From Oligoflexaceae bacterium (GTDB lineage: Bacteria; Bdellovibrionota_B; Oligoflexia; Oligoflexales; Oligoflexaceae): DNA of 18,748 nucleotides. Below, in pieces: positions 1 to 6,272 of the stretch; position 1 is the first letter of the stretch, and every line of letters starts with the position of its first letter. The notes below the pieces were generated by a model that ran no database searches, had not been told where the DNA came from, and saw nothing but the letters and a program-made list of their open reading frames with translations. Both the position numbers and the translations under genes were made by a program. The stretch is from positions 1 through 18,748 of the forward strand of contig CANJJY010000031.1 in NCBI GenBank assembly GCA_947474445.1, given 5' to 3'.

Positions 1-848
1 ACCATCGATACCATCGTACCCTGACGATTTTCCATCCGCAATTGAACGGCTGCCCAAGGCCGGTATCCGGTCCTCGGATCGATCAAACCCATAGGTTTCA
101 TAGGCCCAAACCGCAAGGTTTCCCTACCTCGTTCGATCATGACTTCGATGGGTAAGCAAGCTTCGAAGTAACGCGTATCTTCAAATTCGTGCAGAGGCAT
201 CTTTTCTGCTGCGATTACGGCATCAATAAATGCCTCATATTCGTCTTTGTTCAAGGGGAGATTAATATAATCACCTTCGCCTTCTTCATACCGACTGGCT
301 CGAAAGGCGATGCTGGAATCAATCGAATCGGCTTCCAGTATGGGAGCAATGGCATCGTAGAAATGGAGGCGTCGGCCACCGCCCGAAATACCCTGAAGCG
401 CTTCGCTGAGAGCAGGTGACGTCAGGGGCCCGCTTGCTATGATCCAAACTTCATCTTGATCGTCATGAGCATCCGGCAAGCGGAGGATTTCTTGATCGAC
501 AAGTCGAAATCCTGGATGACTTTCCAAATGCTTTTTAATCGTCGCCGAGAAGATGCGGCGCTCGACTGCTAATGCATTACCAGCCGGCACCGCTGCTGCA
601 TGTGCAGCCTGAATAATCAATGAGTCGAGGGCGAGCATTTCGTGTTTGAGGAGTCCAGGAGCGGAATCAGGGAGAAGTGATTTGAGCGAATTTGAACAGA
701 CTAGTTCCGCCAAATCTCCTGACTGATGCGCAGCCGTCATCTTAGTCGGACGCATCTCATAGAGAGTTACCGAATGTCCTGCTTGCAATGCTTGCCATGC
801 TGCTTCACAACCGGCTAAGCCCCCCCCTACGACGCGAACGTGACCCAT
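1..848 (-). CDS. trmFO: TrmFO, folate/FAD-dependent tRNA uracil-54 C5-methyltransferase (3' end cut by window)
   Basis: TrmFO makes 5-methyluridine at position 54 of the tRNA T-loop, using methylenetetrahydrofolate as carbon donor and reduced FAD. The visible 282 codons start with a Rossmann FAD motif (VVGGGLAGCEAA, residues 6-17). Next come the EMRP segment (31-34), the LVCSNSL motif with the first reactive Cys (C51), and EACLPIEV with the second (C231). After these comes FGPMKPMGLIDPRTG (248-262), a family hallmark. Family members are about 435-450 residues, so roughly 160 C-terminal residues lie outside the window. The ATG at 848 has a good ribosome site (AAGGAA, 9 bases upstream). The gene starts 20 bases after tpiA and is probably cotranscribed with pgk-tpiA. 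The Rossmann motif is encoded over a run of eight G (820-827). TrmFO replaces TrmA in Firmicutes and several alpha- and delta-type lineages (family knowledge). Confidence 0.96.
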   Translation of the reverse strand, partial: MGHVRVVGGGLAGCEAAWQALQAGHSVTLYEMRPTKMTAAHQSGDLAELVCSNSLKSLLPDSAPGLLKHEMLALDSLIIQAAHAAAVPAGNALAVERRIFSATIKKHLESHPGFRLVDQEILRLPDAHDDQDEVWIIASGPLTSPALSEALQGISGGGRRLHFYDAIAPILEADSIDSSIAFRASRYEEGEGDYINLPLNKDEYEAFIDAVIAAEKMPLHEFEDTRYFEACLPIEVMIERGRETLRFGPMKPMGLIDPRTGYRPWAAVQLRMENRQGTMVSM

Positions 849-868
849 TTCAAGTTTTCCTTCTCGAC

Positions 869-1624
869 TTAAGACATCGAATCGATAATGCGCGCAAACT
901 CTAGAGGATCAAGTGAGGCCCCACCCACTAGAGCACCATCTATATCGGGTTGCTTGAACAAGCCTGCCGCATTCGAGGATTTTACGCTACCGCCATAGAG
1001 AATGCGCATAGCATCGGCGTGCTCGCCCGAGTGCTGCCTCAAGAGCTGACGGATAAATGCATGAGCATCTTGGGCCTGTTGATCAGAAGCCGTTAATCCT
1101 GTACCAATGGCCCAGACAGGTTCATACGCGATGACCCAGTCCGCGTCTCGCGGCAATTCAGCCAAAACCGTTTCGAGCTGGCGGCGTAACACAGTTTCCG
1201 TCAGGCTCTTTTCGCGTTCGTCTTTGGTTTCGCCTACGCACACGATCGGCGTGACTCCACGTTCGACTGCAGCTCGGGCTTTAAGGGCCACCGATCGATC
1301 CGTTTCATTAAAATATTGCCGACGCTCGCTGTGTCCTACTAGAGTCCAACTGACCCCTAGATCGAGAAGCATGGGCAAGGATATCTCTCCGGTGAAGGCA
1401 CCTTCAGCTTTCTCATGAACGGTTTGCGCCGCAATTAATAGCCCATCTCGTTCAGCCATTTCGCGAGCCAGGGAGAGGAAAGGCGCTGGAACGGCCAGCA
1501 AAATATCTACCGTTCGTTGCCCAGGTTTGCCTTTAAGTGATTGCATTAAAGTTTGGAAATAAGCTGGAACTTGTGAGCAAAGCAGATTCATCTTCCAATT
1601 GCCAGCGATCAGGGGCTTGCGCAA
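869..1624 (-). CDS. tpiA: Triosephosphate isomerase
   Basis: This cytoplasmic glycolytic enzyme interconverts dihydroxyacetone phosphate and glyceraldehyde 3-phosphate. The 251-residue length is normal for the family. Catalytic landmarks are all present: GNWKMN with N9 and K11, the VGHSERR segment with the electrophile H98, AYEPVWAIGTG with the base E168 and the flexible loop, and the phosphate-binding GGSV (211-214). The start is a TTG at 1624. It is supported because MRKPLIAGNWKMN is the expected N terminus and a strong ribosome site (AAGGAG) lies 7 bases upstream. That site overlaps the pgk stop codon (TAAGGAG), which suggests translational coupling in a pgk-tpiA-trmFO operon. Confidence 0.98.
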   Translation of the reverse strand: MRKPLIAGNWKMNLLCSQVPAYFQTLMQSLKGKPGQRTVDILLAVPAPFLSLAREMAERDGLLIAAQTVHEKAEGAFTGEISLPMLLDLGVSWTLVGHSERRQYFNETDRSVALKARAAVERGVTPIVCVGETKDEREKSLTETVLRRQLETVLAELPRDADWVIAYEPVWAIGTGLTASDQQAQDAHAFIRQLLRQHSGEHADAMRILYGGSVKSSNAAGLFKQPDIDGALVGGASLDPLEFARIIDSMS

Positions 1625-1635
1625 GTTGGGGCTCC

Positions 1636-2823
1636 TTATTTCAAAAGTACGCGGACGCCAGGGAGTATCTTCCCTTCGAGAAACTCCAAAGAAGCTCCTC
1701 CGCCCGTCGATATGTGATCGATTTTGGAGGCAATACCAGCTTTATTAGCGGCAGCGACGCTGTCGCCCCCTCCTATCACAGTGAAGGCTGGCGACTTCGC
1801 CATAGCTTCGGCTATGCGCAAAGATCCTCGCGCGAAATTATCAAATTCAAAGACGCCCATAGGACCGTTCCAAAGAACGGTTTTGGACAAAGCAATGATA
1901 TCGGTAAAGCGCTTAATCGTCCGGTTGCCGATATCGAGTCCCATCAAACCGGGAGCGATAGCTTTCCCCTGACTTTCGATGGGGGTGGCGTTAGCAGCAA
2001 ATGAAGCCGCGCAGACATGATCTTCAGGTAAAATGATCTCTACCTTCCGAGCCTCTGCATTGCGATAAATCTGCGAAATAAGATCCATCTTATCTGCTTC
2101 GACCCGCGAATCACCAACTTCAACACCCTGATATTTCAGAAAAGTATAAGCCATAGCTCCTCCTATCAGCAGGTAATTTGCATGATTGAGGAGATTGAGA
2201 ACCACACCGATTTTATCAGAAACCTTGGATCCGCCCATGATGACGGTAAAGGGAGCCTGCGGCTTTTTCTGCAAGGTAGAAAGTACGCTAATTTCTTGTT
2301 CGACGAGGAGTCCCGCCGCCCGCTTTTCTGGAGCAAACAATTCCGCAGCAGCTACGACGGAAGCATGCGCACGGTGCAAAGTACCAAAGGCGTCGTTGAC
2401 GTAAAATTCAAAGCCTTGCGCGAGATGACGAGCAAAATTCACATCGTTTTTGGTCTCACCGGCATGAAAGCGCAAATTTTCAAAAAGAATAATCTGATTG
2501 CGGTCGAGCTGATTGAGGACATGCTCGGCCGGTTCTTCTGCATAATCTTTAACAAATACCACTTCGACACCCAGGAGTTCAGCCAAGCGCGCACCGACAG
2601 GTTCTAGCGAATATTCCGGCATCACTTCCCCGTCAGGACGACCCAAATGCGACATGATCGCGACTTTATGAGTGCGCTCCAGGATGTAGCGGAGTGTAGG
2701 GATGGCACTGGTTATGCGCGTGTCGTCAGTGATTTTGCCTTTTTTCAGAGGCACGTTGAGATCCAAGCGAATCAGCACCTTTTTATTGGTGATGTCGAGC
2801 TCGGTCAGCTTTCTGAATTCCAT
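1636..2823 (-). CDS. pgk: Phosphoglycerate kinase
   Basis: Pgk transfers phosphate from 1,3-bisphosphoglycerate to ADP in glycolysis and works in reverse in gluconeogenesis. The protein has 395 residues, the usual bacterial length. Substrate-binding segments include IRLDLNVPL (18-26), SHLGRP (58-63) and NDAFGTLHRAHAS in the N domain. The nucleotide-binding GGSKVSDK and the C-terminal GGGDS (351-355) followed by STGGGASLEFLEG are intact. The ATG at 2823 is preceded by AAAGGA with about 7 bases spacing. This appears to be the first gene of pgk-tpiA-trmFO. No gap gene is adjacent, since the upstream neighbour gshB is divergent. I could not identify a convincing promoter for pgk in the 118-base divergent region. 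Confidence 0.98.
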   Translation of the reverse strand: MEFRKLTELDITNKKVLIRLDLNVPLKKGKITDDTRITSAIPTLRYILERTHKVAIMSHLGRPDGEVMPEYSLEPVGARLAELLGVEVVFVKDYAEEPAEHVLNQLDRNQIILFENLRFHAGETKNDVNFARHLAQGFEFYVNDAFGTLHRAHASVVAAAELFAPEKRAAGLLVEQEISVLSTLQKKPQAPFTVIMGGSKVSDKIGVVLNLLNHANYLLIGGAMAYTFLKYQGVEVGDSRVEADKMDLISQIYRNAEARKVEIILPEDHVCAASFAANATPIESQGKAIAPGLMGLDIGNRTIKRFTDIIALSKTVLWNGPMGVFEFDNFARGSLRIAEAMAKSPAFTVIGGGDSVAAANKAGIASKIDHISTGGGASLEFLEGKILPGVRVLLK

Positions 2824-2864
2824 GGCCGCGTCCTTTATTCAAATTCCCCAGCTTGTTTCGCCAG

Positions 2865-2893
2865 TTGAAACTAGAGCTGGTACCGTCTAGACT
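2865..2893 (+). promoter_or_regulatory. Probable sigma70 promoter of gshB
   Basis: TTGAAA (2865-2870, 5 of 6 matches to TTGACA) is followed by exactly 17 bases and TAGACT (2888-2893, 4 of 6 to TATAAT). It lies upstream of gshB in the divergent region. Transcription would start near 2900, giving a leader of about 40 bases. Short inverted arms CTAGA/TCTAG (2871-2875 and 2886-2890) lie in the spacer and -10 region, but they are too short to call an operator. Confidence 0.5.
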
Positions 2894-2941
2894 CTTGCAC
2901 CATACAAGGATGGTCAACCGTTGCAAGCGAAAGAGAACGCC

Positions 2942-3919
2942 ATGGGCAAGATCCACCACCTGTTTGTGATCGATCCAATCGAAAGCCTTAATATTAAGCT
3001 GGATTCGAGTCTGCGCATGGCACGCGCACTCCGCAATCTTGGCCATGAAGTCAGCGTCTGTGAAGCGACTCAGATCGAATGGCTGAGCCGAGAAGTCTGC
3101 GCCAGCTGTGTGGCATCGGAACTTCGTTTCGAGCAACACAGCATCGAATCGATGCGTATAGGGCCAGCTCAGAGGCGGCGCCTAGATTTTTATACGGCGA
3201 TCCATATGCGCAAAGATCCACCTTATGACATGAGTTACATCGCCTGTACCTGGCTCCTCGATAGCGCGGTAACGCGCGGTGTGCGCGTCTTTAATAGTCC
3301 GTCAGCACTTCGTAATTACAATGAAAAATTGAGTATTTTTCGATTTCCCGATGCTACACGCGATGGTCTCGTCAGCTCACAGGTTGAGCCACTCCTCGCT
3401 TTCCTCGATGGGCCCGCAGCTGGCGACGCTATTTTAAAGCCCCTGACTCTATTCGGGGGGCGCGGGGTTCTTCGCCTCAATCGGCAGCTTATGAGCGACG
3501 ATCAAATCAAGCATATTCTCCTCGAAGAAACTCACCACGGCCAGGATCTGAGGCTGATTCAAGCTTTTGATAGTCGCATTTTCGAAGGCGAAGTACGTGC
3601 ATTTACAGTAGGGGGCGAGGCCCTTGGTTGGTGCATCAAACGTCCTCAAGGTGGCAACTTCTTGGCAAATACTCGCTCCGGCGCCACCTTAGAGGCTTAT
3701 ACTCCCTCAGCAGCCGATCTCGCTTTGGTAAAAAATGTTGCAGGTGAGCTTATGAAGGACGGCGTTTTTCTAGTTGGTTTCGATATCATTGGCGGCTTCG
3801 TGTCGGAAATCAACATCACCAGCCCCAGACTCTTACATGCCGTGGCCGATACCCGTGATTATTATCAGGAAATAGCTCAAAGGATTGATGAATCTCTGAA
3901 GCGTCGTTTGGCCGTTTGA
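2942..3919 (+). CDS. gshB: Glutathione synthetase (ATP-grasp)
   Basis: GshB joins gamma-glutamylcysteine and glycine with ATP, the last step of glutathione synthesis in the cytoplasm. The 325-residue protein follows the proteobacterial GshB pattern from end to end: FVIDPIESLNIKLDSS at the N terminus (8-23), IHMRKDPPYD (87-96), the nucleotide-loop region KPLTLFGGRGV (166-176), and LVGFDIIGGFVSEINITSP at the C terminus (277-295, ATP and Mg ligands). The ATG at 2942 was chosen because homology begins there. A TTG at 2921 in the same frame would add seven residues and has its own AAGGA, so it cannot be excluded. One oddity: the usual KPLDG of family members reads KPLTL here. No gshA is in view. 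No convincing terminator follows, so read-through into the LysM gene is possible. Confidence 0.93.
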   Translation: MGKIHHLFVIDPIESLNIKLDSSLRMARALRNLGHEVSVCEATQIEWLSREVCASCVASELRFEQHSIESMRIGPAQRRRLDFYTAIHMRKDPPYDMSYIACTWLLDSAVTRGVRVFNSPSALRNYNEKLSIFRFPDATRDGLVSSQVEPLLAFLDGPAAGDAILKPLTLFGGRGVLRLNRQLMSDDQIKHILLEETHHGQDLRLIQAFDSRIFEGEVRAFTVGGEALGWCIKRPQGGNFLANTRSGATLEAYTPSAADLALVKNVAGELMKDGVFLVGFDIIGGFVSEINITSPRLLHAVADTRDYYQEIAQRIDESLKRRLAV

Positions 3920-3948
3920 GTTCGGTCAGCGGACACCCGAGATTAATA

Positions 3949-3978
3949 TTAAACTCAATAAATACATATACATATAAA
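3949..3978 (+). promoter_or_regulatory. Tentative promoter upstream of the LysM lipoprotein gene
   Basis: The gshB-LysM gap is strikingly AT-rich between 3941 and 3980. It contains a perfect palindrome TTAATATTAA (3943-3952), a tandem ACATAT pair, and TATAAA (3973-3978, 5 of 6 to the -10 consensus). The -35 at 18 bases spacing is poor (TTAAAC, 3 of 6). Transcription from about 3985 would give a leader of some 60 bases containing the hairpin at 4012-4041. Confidence 0.3.
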
Positions 3979-4011
3979 TAGAGCGCTTAAGTCACTGACA
4001 AAGTTTCCGAC

Positions 4012-4041
4012 ACACCCCTCAGATTCCTACTGAAGGGGTGT
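4012..4041 (+). promoter_or_regulatory. Hairpin that pairs the ribosome-binding site of the LysM lipoprotein gene
   Basis: The left arm ACACCCCTCAG (4012-4022) pairs with the right arm CTGAAGGGGTGT (4030-4041). This gives 11 base pairs with one bulged A (4033) and a 7-base loop (4023-4029). The right arm contains the whole ribosome site GAAGGGG (4032-4038) of the GTG start at 4046. No U-run follows, so it is not an intrinsic terminator. The structure is directly visible. A role in controlling translation is inference. Confidence 0.6.
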
Positions 4042-4045
4042 CATC

Positions 4046-5002
4046 GTGAAATCATTCAAGCTCGTCTATCGCTCTTTGTTTCTAAGCTTAGTACTTAGTC
4101 TTCCTGCCTGCAGCAGCAGCAACAGTGAAACCGTAGAAGATGCCATGGATGATTCTTCCGACAATCAAGTCGCCAGCACGGAAAAAGAACCTGAAATGGT
4201 CGATGGTGAAATACCTTCGCCTGAAATTGTCTCGAATGAAACAGCTGCTGCTTCGGCGATGGCTCCAGCAGAGGTTTCTAGCATGCCTACCGGAGCGGGA
4301 GATCAGCAAGAGATCGATGCAATCCTTCAAGCTGAAGAAACATCGCAGCACGAGCTGGCGCAGAAACCCAAGGCCGAGCCTGCAGCGGTCGCTGTGGCCC
4401 CATCCGAACAGCCCGAAAGTTATGGAATGCAAGCTCCCTCTTTGGCCAGTGTCGCGGCCGAAGCAAATGGCAAAAAACCGGTACGACATAAAGAAATCAA
4501 GGCAAGAAGTTCGCAAAAGGTCGCGAAATCTAACCATAAGTCCTCTCGACCGCAGCTCGAAGGAGCCGCTCCGAGCGATGGGCCAGGTCAGAAATCTTAT
4601 ATCGTCCAACCCGGAGATACTCTCGGCCGCATCTCTAGGCTCCTTTACGGAACTAGCAAGCGTTGGACTGAACTTGCGCAGGTGAATAATCTAGACAAAA
4701 GTTCAGCGATCTATCCAGGCGACGTGCTTCAATATGCAGCCGATGAAAATACGGCTTCATTTGAAGCAAAATGGGAGGCTCTACCGCACCAATCTCATAT
4801 TGTTGTTCAAAACGATACCCTCTATAGCATTGCAGAGCGCGTTATGGGCAACAAACACTATTGGAAACTCATCTGGCGCTGGAATGCGGAGTCGGTCGCC
4901 GATCCTCATCACATTTCGCCTGGCCAAAGTATCCGGTTCGTATCTCCCCAGGATTTGACGGCCTTTTATACCGAAAGAAAGAAACAATCACTGGCTCACT
5001 AA
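4046..5002 (+). CDS. Outer-membrane lipoprotein with two LysM domains
   Basis: This 318-residue protein begins with a lipoprotein signal: basic MKSFK, a hydrophobic stretch and lipobox LPAC with C22. Ser at +2 predicts sorting to the outer membrane. Residues 23-180 are low-complexity and rich in Glu, Ala, Pro and Ser, probably a disordered linker across the periplasm. LysM domain 1 spans about 184-230 (YIVQPGDTLGRISRLLYG) and LysM domain 2 about 251-299 (HIVVQNDTLYSIAERVMG). LysM binds N-acetylglucosamine-containing glycans, here presumably peptidoglycan. No catalytic domain is present, so a structural or anchoring role is likelier than hydrolysis. The GTG start has GAAGGGG upstream, but this site is sequestered in a stable hairpin. 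The next gene on the strand is a probable secreted zinc protease. Confidence 0.9.
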   Translation: MKSFKLVYRSLFLSLVLSLPACSSSNSETVEDAMDDSSDNQVASTEKEPEMVDGEIPSPEIVSNETAAASAMAPAEVSSMPTGAGDQQEIDAILQAEETSQHELAQKPKAEPAAVAVAPSEQPESYGMQAPSLASVAAEANGKKPVRHKEIKARSSQKVAKSNHKSSRPQLEGAAPSDGPGQKSYIVQPGDTLGRISRLLYGTSKRWTELAQVNNLDKSSAIYPGDVLQYAADENTASFEAKWEALPHQSHIVVQNDTLYSIAERVMGNKHYWKLIWRWNAESVADPHHISPGQSIRFVSPQDLTAFYTERKKQSLAH

Positions 5003-5105
5003 CGGTCCATTTCTAGCGTTAATCAAGGACCTTGCAGCAGCACCTCAAGAAGCCCTATCGATCGTTCGATAAGCATTTAGACGCTCGGAGGCAAAGGGGA
5101 ACTGC

Positions 5106-5978
5106 ATGGCAAACTTACTCGAGAAATATATTGGTGGCTTCACAGCGATCGCCCTGACTTTTGGAAGCTTTATCGCTTGCGGAACCCAGATGTATAAGGT
5201 CTCCGTCGCTGATGATTTCGACAACCAAAGAGCCACGGCAGCCCATCCTCCCTCTGCCGACAAGACATCAACGCTCTATGGGATACACGCTCCTCACGGC
5301 TGGCAGGATCTTCCCGTTCCATTCCGATTTTCGACTGAAATGAATGAAGGGCAAAAGATCCATCTGATGGCAGCCATGAAAAAATGGGAATGGGCCATTG
5401 GTCGACGCATTTTCGACTTTACGGGTGAGCACGCAGGTACCAACGGCGATTCGTTTCAGGACCTTTACTCATCACTCCAGGACGATATCAACGGATATTA
5501 TTTGGATGATCATTGGGGAAAGACTAAAAAGTCTGATCACGTGCTTGCGACCACTATTTGGAACAATGGCGTCGACTATTCCATCATTAAAAAATCGGAC
5601 ATTCGCTTTAACAACGAATACTATCTGTTCGGAGATAGCCTCGAACTCCGCTCGACTCCAGCGCGAGTCGTTGTCGACATGCAATCGCTTGCCCTGCATG
5701 AGCTAGGACATCTCCTCGGCCTGGCTCACATTGATGAATCGGTCGACAGCCTTTCAATTATGAATCCCGAGCTCTTGATTGGCGAAGGTTTAACAACAAG
5801 GATGCTATCGCGAGGTGATCTCGAACGCATTCAAATGATCTACGGGTGCGAAGGCAAATCCTGCGACATTGAGGCCATGATCAAAGAACAAGAGTCGGTA
5901 GACTGGGATAAGCTCACTCTGACGGCCAAACGTTGGATGCAAACTCCCGGCGAATCCCCGACTCTCGAACTGCACTAA
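5106..5978 (+). CDS. Matrixin-like (M10-type) zinc metalloprotease, probable lipoprotein
   Basis: This 290-residue protein carries the metzincin signature HELGHLLGLAH (198-208; H198, H202 and H208 bind zinc, E199 is the base). A downstream SIMN supplies the Met-turn (M219), and SRGDLERIQMIYG (235-247) is the typical end of a matrixin catalytic domain. The N terminus has a hydrophobic stretch ending in FIAC (C25). That is a plausible but atypical lipobox because of Phe at -3, so an uncleaved anchor or ordinary signal peptide is also possible. C248 and C253 could form a disulfide, consistent with export. No long propeptide with a cysteine switch is evident. The ATG at 5106 is preceded by AGGGGA with 5 bases spacing. 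The substrate is unknown. The upstream LysM lipoprotein, 103 bases away, suggests a cell-envelope context. Confidence 0.88.
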   Translation: MANLLEKYIGGFTAIALTFGSFIACGTQMYKVSVADDFDNQRATAAHPPSADKTSTLYGIHAPHGWQDLPVPFRFSTEMNEGQKIHLMAAMKKWEWAIGRRIFDFTGEHAGTNGDSFQDLYSSLQDDINGYYLDDHWGKTKKSDHVLATTIWNNGVDYSIIKKSDIRFNNEYYLFGDSLELRSTPARVVVDMQSLALHELGHLLGLAHIDESVDSLSIMNPELLIGEGLTTRMLSRGDLERIQMIYGCEGKSCDIEAMIKEQESVDWDKLTLTAKRWMQTPGESPTLELH

Positions 5979-6038
5979 GTCTATTGCCTGTCTCAAAAAG
6001 GCGACCTCTTCGATGCTAGTCAGTAAAAATCCTCGTTT

Positions 6039-6065
6039 ACCGGATGTAAAATCCGGTTCTTTTCC
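6039..6065 (+). terminator. Possible intrinsic terminator after the metalloprotease gene
   Basis: The perfect 7-bp stem ACCGGAT/ATCCGGT (6039-6045 and 6051-6057) has loop GTAAA and is followed by TCTTTTCCTT. The U-tract is interrupted, so efficiency may be modest. Its position 60 bases after the stop at 5978, and before a TTGACA box for valS, fits a transcription boundary. Confidence 0.55.
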
Positions 6066-6122
6066 TTCGCGCGCCCTGGTATCCCCTTTTTGATATAGGC
6101 TTTAGCCGTCAATGCGCCATTT

Positions 6123-6151
6123 TTGACAATAAAAAGCTTGAGGCCTATTGC
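6123..6151 (+). promoter_or_regulatory. Candidate promoter of valS
   Basis: A perfect TTGACA (6123-6128) is followed by 17 bases and TATTGC (6146-6151, 3 of 6 to the -10 consensus). It would give a leader of about 115 bases before the valS ATG. Apart from the terminator and this box, I see nothing recognisable between 5979 and 6272. Confidence 0.4.
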
Positions 6152-6272
6152 TCATCCTTCCTTAACGGCACATTTCGCCCGGTTGCCTTCTCAAAAAGAC
6201 ATCGACGCTCCTTTCACCAACCCCTATATTGTTCCCCACTGCGCCGCGAGCGTCTCAAGGAGTCCATCACCG

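Noticed and set aside
1537..2004. 155-residue plus-strand open frame across the tpiA-pgk junction
   Set aside because: It is antisense to two well-supported glycolytic genes and has no recognisable motif. It looks like a shadow frame.
4088..4609. 173-residue minus-strand open frame
   Set aside because: It lies inside the LysM lipoprotein gene. Its composition is explained by the complementary strand of the Glu/Ala-rich linker.
5056..5071. Small hairpin TATCGA-TCGT-TCGATA upstream of the metalloprotease
   Set aside because: A six-pair AT-containing stem 35 bases before the start does not cover the ribosome site and could easily arise by chance.
6123..6272. In-frame TTG extension adding 50 residues to ValS
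   Set aside because: The TTG is part of a perfect TTGACA box, the added residues do not resemble ValRS, and ATG 6273 has AAGGAG and sits where homology begins.
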